64,000 nucleotides of DNA, from assembly GCF_900142735.1 (NCBI RefSeq), contig NZ_FRBY01000001.1:1178001-1242000 (forward strand), read 5' to 3'. The translations under genes were made by a program, and so were the position numbers. Shown here piece after piece: positions 61,794 through 64,000 of this stretch (position 1 is its first letter; every line of letters starts with the position of its first letter). Source of the DNA: Flavobacterium saccharophilum (GTDB taxonomy: Bacteria; Bacteroidota; Bacteroidia; Flavobacteriales; Flavobacteriaceae). Under the pieces are notes generated by a model. That model saw only the letters and a list, made by a program, of their open reading frames with translations, did not search any database and was not told where the DNA came from.

Positions 61794-61813
61794 CAATATT
61801 TGGATTTGTTTTG

Positions 61814-62626
61814 TTAAACAATAAATATATTTGCGATGTCTACAACTTGTTGTGTTGTAAGCGGCTCATCATAAGCTTCTGATCCTGCGGCAGCTCCAAA
61901 TAAACTGGCTGTATTATAACCAGCCTGCATGGTAACGCCTTCACCATCATATACTGCCTGCGTGGCTGCTGGCATGCCGGCACCTCTTTCCGCATTCGAA
62001 ATCCAGCCTTTTAATCCGCGTAGTCTTCGCACTTCTGACGCATGTCGTGCTTCAACAGAGTGAATCTGCAAAGCTGCGGTTAGTAGATCAGGAGTTGTGA
62101 TTAAATTGGCTGCCTGTCCTTTGTAAGCTCTTACACCAGTATCTTCAAATGCTTGTGCCAATGCCAAAAAGGTCGGATAGTCTCCAAAAGGATCAAATGC
62201 TCCTCCAACAGTAAAATCAAAAGTAGGTTTAGGAACAAAGTTCGCACTCATTGTTCCTCCTAATCCTGCAATTAAAAAAGAAACGTGATCTGCTTCGTGA
62301 GCGGCAATCTGCTGAAAAACTTTTAAATCACGTCCACCGTTTTCAGATGCTGGAATTACGCCAGAATCTAGTGCCATTGCATAAAATTCGTTTTCAAGAT
62401 ATTCTAAAGTCAGGGCAAATTGTAAGGCCCCAATTGGTGTCGCTGGTGTGGCGGTTATATCTGCAGCTAGTGCTTTGTTGGCAAAAGCGGAAAGCCCGAA
62501 AGGAATGGCTGCAAATGCTAAATTTTTTCCAATATTTCCAAACTGTGAAAAACTGTCTCTTCTGGAACCAGTGCTATTCATTAAGCTATCATCAGTGAAG
62601 GTTTCTATAAATTTTAAGATATTCAT
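61814..62626 (-). CDS. Ferritin-like domain protein, exported (copy B)
   Basis: 270 residues of the Ferritin_2 (DUF4439/Pcc13-62-like) type. Residues about 20-55 look like a twin-arginine-type leader (GSRRDSFSQFG, then a hydrophobic segment ending NKALA). Helix motifs with possible di-metal ligands are LEYLENEFY, AAHEADHVSFL, FEDTGVRAYKG and SVEARHASEVR. Paralogue of the preceding gene. Members are linked to desiccation or stress in some organisms; metal binding has not been shown here. Confidence 0.82.
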   Translation of the reverse strand: MNILKFIETFTDDSLMNSTGSRRDSFSQFGNIGKNLAFAAIPFGLSAFANKALAADITATPATPIGALQFALTLEYLENEFYAMALDSGVIPASENGGRDLKVFQQIAAHEADHVSFLIAGLGGTMSANFVPKPTFDFTVGGAFDPFGDYPTFLALAQAFEDTGVRAYKGQAANLITTPDLLTAALQIHSVEARHASEVRRLRGLKGWISNAERGAGMPAATQAVYDGEGVTMQAGYNTASLFGAAAGSEAYDEPLTTQQVVDIANIFIV

Positions 62627-62652
62627 AATTTCTAAGTTTTAGCTAGTTAGGA

Positions 62653-63402
62653 TTAAGGTAAATATTTGGCAGTAAATTTTGTGGTAATAAAACCTCCGGC
62701 AATTGGAAGGATTTTAGAAGGATCTTGGGCTACATCCAGACCAGTTGATGTGTTGATAATATCATCACCAGCAAAATCGCTTGAATTTGGATTAATCAAA
62801 CTTCTTATTGCTGAAGCATGTCTTGCTTCTACAGAAACAATTTTTCCGGCTAATAATAGGTAGTCAGCACTTTTGATTAATTTTCCGGCTCCGTTGTATG
62901 CGGCAACTCCGGTATCTTCCAAAGCTTTTGCAGTTGCGAGAACTTCAGTACGACTATTAAAATTCATGGATCCATAATTGAATGCCAATGAAGGAAGCAA
63001 TTGTGAGCTAGGGTCAGGAAGTGCTCCGGTCAGTGCCGCTTTGAAAAAATCTCTGTGAACTACTTCGTGATGATACAAATCGGTCAGAACCTGACGTTCG
63101 ATATCATTAAAAGTAGTATTGAAATTAGAGGCGTTTACTACCTTAGTATAAAAATCAGCTTCCAGTTGTTCTAAGGCGTATGCATAGGTTAAAACTCCAA
63201 AATCACCGGAGCCTAAATCAAATACGCCATTTTTTATTCCGGGCAGGGTGTTGTCCTGCATGTCATTGTCATCATTATCATTATCGCTGCAGCCAGCTAA
63301 AACCAAACCTGCGCCAACTAGTGTTAAGCCGCTGAGCTTTAGAAAGCTCCTTCTGTTATTCAATGAAGGGTCAACTTCATGAATTTTAACTTCGTTTTTC
63401 AT
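62653..63402 (-). CDS. Ferritin-like domain protein, Tat lipoprotein (copy A)
   Basis: 249 residues from the ATG at 63402 (MKNEVKIHEVDPSLNNRRSF). The twin-arginine motif NNRRSFLKLSG is followed by a hydrophobic core and lipobox VLAGC, so it should cross by Tat and be lipidated. An Asp/Asn-rich stretch (SDNDNDDNDM) leads to the ferritin-like helices: LEQLEADFY, HHEVVHRDFF, LEDTGVAAYNG, SVEARHASAIR. It is 26 bp upstream of copy B. The pair probably acts at the cell envelope. Confidence 0.84.
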   Translation of the reverse strand: MKNEVKIHEVDPSLNNRRSFLKLSGLTLVGAGLVLAGCSDNDNDDNDMQDNTLPGIKNGVFDLGSGDFGVLTYAYALEQLEADFYTKVVNASNFNTTFNDIERQVLTDLYHHEVVHRDFFKAALTGALPDPSSQLLPSLAFNYGSMNFNSRTEVLATAKALEDTGVAAYNGAGKLIKSADYLLLAGKIVSVEARHASAIRSLINPNSSDFAGDDIINTSTGLDVAQDPSKILPIAGGFITTKFTAKYLP

Positions 63403-63538
63403 AATCAAGGTCTTTTAAAAGGTTAATAACATATATTAAGGTATTAACGAGATTTAAAGACATCCGGTTTTTAAAAAGCCAATTTATTTTTTAATTTTTC
63501 TAAAAAGCCTTATAATTTTAAATACTGGTAGGCCTTTT

Positions 63539-63570
63539 TTGTTTTATTTTAGGTAATTCTACTATATTTG
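63539..63570 (+). promoter_or_regulatory. Promoter of the LacI-family gene
   Basis: TTG at 63539-63541, 21 bp, TATATTTG at 63563-63570, within the flavobacterial consensus and 25 bp before the start codon. Confidence 0.7.
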
Positions 63571-63595
63571 TATTAATTACATAAAATTTTAATAG

Positions 63596-64000
63596 ATGAA
63601 AGCTAAAGCAACTCTAAAACAAATTGCGAAAGAACTTGGTGTTTCTGTATCTACGGTGTCTAAGGCGTTGAATGATAGCCCGGAGATTAGTGAGCAAACG
63701 AAGGTGAAGATTAAGGAGTATGCCAAACTCAAAAATTATAAGCCTAATGTTATTGGTCTGAATTTGAAGAATCGTAAAACCAAAACAATCGGTGTAATTA
63801 TACCTAATATATTAAATTCCTTTTTTGCAAAGGTTTTTAGTGGTATCGAGAAAGTAGCCGATAAAAAAGGATATAATGTAATTACCTGTATTTCGAACGA
63901 ATCTTTAGAAAAAGAAATTCATACACTTGAAATGTTGAGCAACGGAACTATTGACGGATTTATTCTTTCCGTTTCTGAAGAAGCTCAGAAATTACAAGAT
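63596..64000 (+). CDS. LacI-family transcriptional regulator, 3'-truncated by window edge
   Basis: 135 codons are visible and the frame is open to the end. The N-terminal LacI helix-turn-helix reads TLKQIAKELGVSVSTVSKAL with hinge-helix residues after it; then the periplasmic-binding-like sensor starts TKTIGVIIPNILNSFFAKVF and continues into DGFILSVSEE. It probably responds to a sugar or sugar phosphate and controls genes beyond the window. The effector cannot be predicted from this part. Confidence 0.94.
   Translation, partial: MKAKATLKQIAKELGVSVSTVSKALNDSPEISEQTKVKIKEYAKLKNYKPNVIGLNLKNRKTKTIGVIIPNILNSFFAKVFSGIEKVADKKGYNVITCISNESLEKEIHTLEMLSNGTIDGFILSVSEEAQKLQD

Overview
The window looks like part of a Flavobacterium chromosome. 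The DNA is AT-rich. Promoters fit the Bacteroidetes -33/-7 type (TTTG, about 20 bp, TAnnTTTG). Markers of the phylum include GLPGLI-family proteins, TonB-dependent receptors, DUF3127, DUF4301, an NrtR-type Nudix sugar regulator and PcrB-like prenylglyceryl phosphate synthase. Many intergenic palindromes of a kind common in flavobacteria are present. No IS element, prophage, CRISPR array, tRNA or rRNA was seen. Protein similarity was judged by eye, because no search was possible.

Layout. 1-9060: a beta-glucan utilisation cluster (two GH30 enzymes, the first cut by the window edge, then GH5+CBM6, an EEP phosphohydrolase and GH3), followed by a Nudix-type regulator. 9113-12615: YjbR-like protein, a DNA-alkylation repair group (AlkB, stand-alone Ada zinc domain, 2OG oxygenase, AraC-MGMT fusion) and an SMR exporter. 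12668-18632: secreted proteins of unknown role, a patatin/outer-membrane-barrel phospholipase and AhcY. 18767-20993: a structured repeat, a phosphopantetheinyl transferase, and a Crp/Fnr regulator with a membrane protein/group III globin pair behind a candidate operator. 21089-24943: PcrB-like synthase, PnuC, a kinase-DUF4301 fusion and ArfB.

25048-33690: a TPP-riboswitch-controlled TonB receptor, then a GLPGLI locus (three GLPGLI genes, one small two-cysteine secreted peptide and a large receptor). This locus carries decayed fragments of both flanking receptors and is a mosaic tandem duplication; it is the best candidate here for an undescribed system. 33697-39502: Rieske-like lipoprotein, GreA behind a leader terminator, HIT, histidine kinase, flavin reductase, DUF3127, Aat, MOSC. 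39499-43268: two overlapping DUF3857/transglutaminase genes.

43382-50562: a complete minus-strand thiamine operon read from a second TPP riboswitch: thiS, thiC, a ThiE/TenI-like gene, thiD, thiE, thiG, thiH, thiF. With the riboswitch-linked receptor at 25263, synthesis and probable uptake of thiamine are both under TPP control. 50656-58639: Tag glycosylase, lipoprotein, queuosine-precursor transporter, a 1227-residue TraB/GumN protein, an M3 peptidase. 58707-61621: tsf, rpsB, rpsI, rplM. 61814-63402: two exported ferritin-like proteins. 63596-64000: the start of a LacI-family regulator.

Palindromic repeats recur throughout. Some reach into coding sequence: inside the TenI-like gene, at the 3' ends of thiH and of the gene at 7752, and in the signal-peptide codons of the thiamine-linked receptor.
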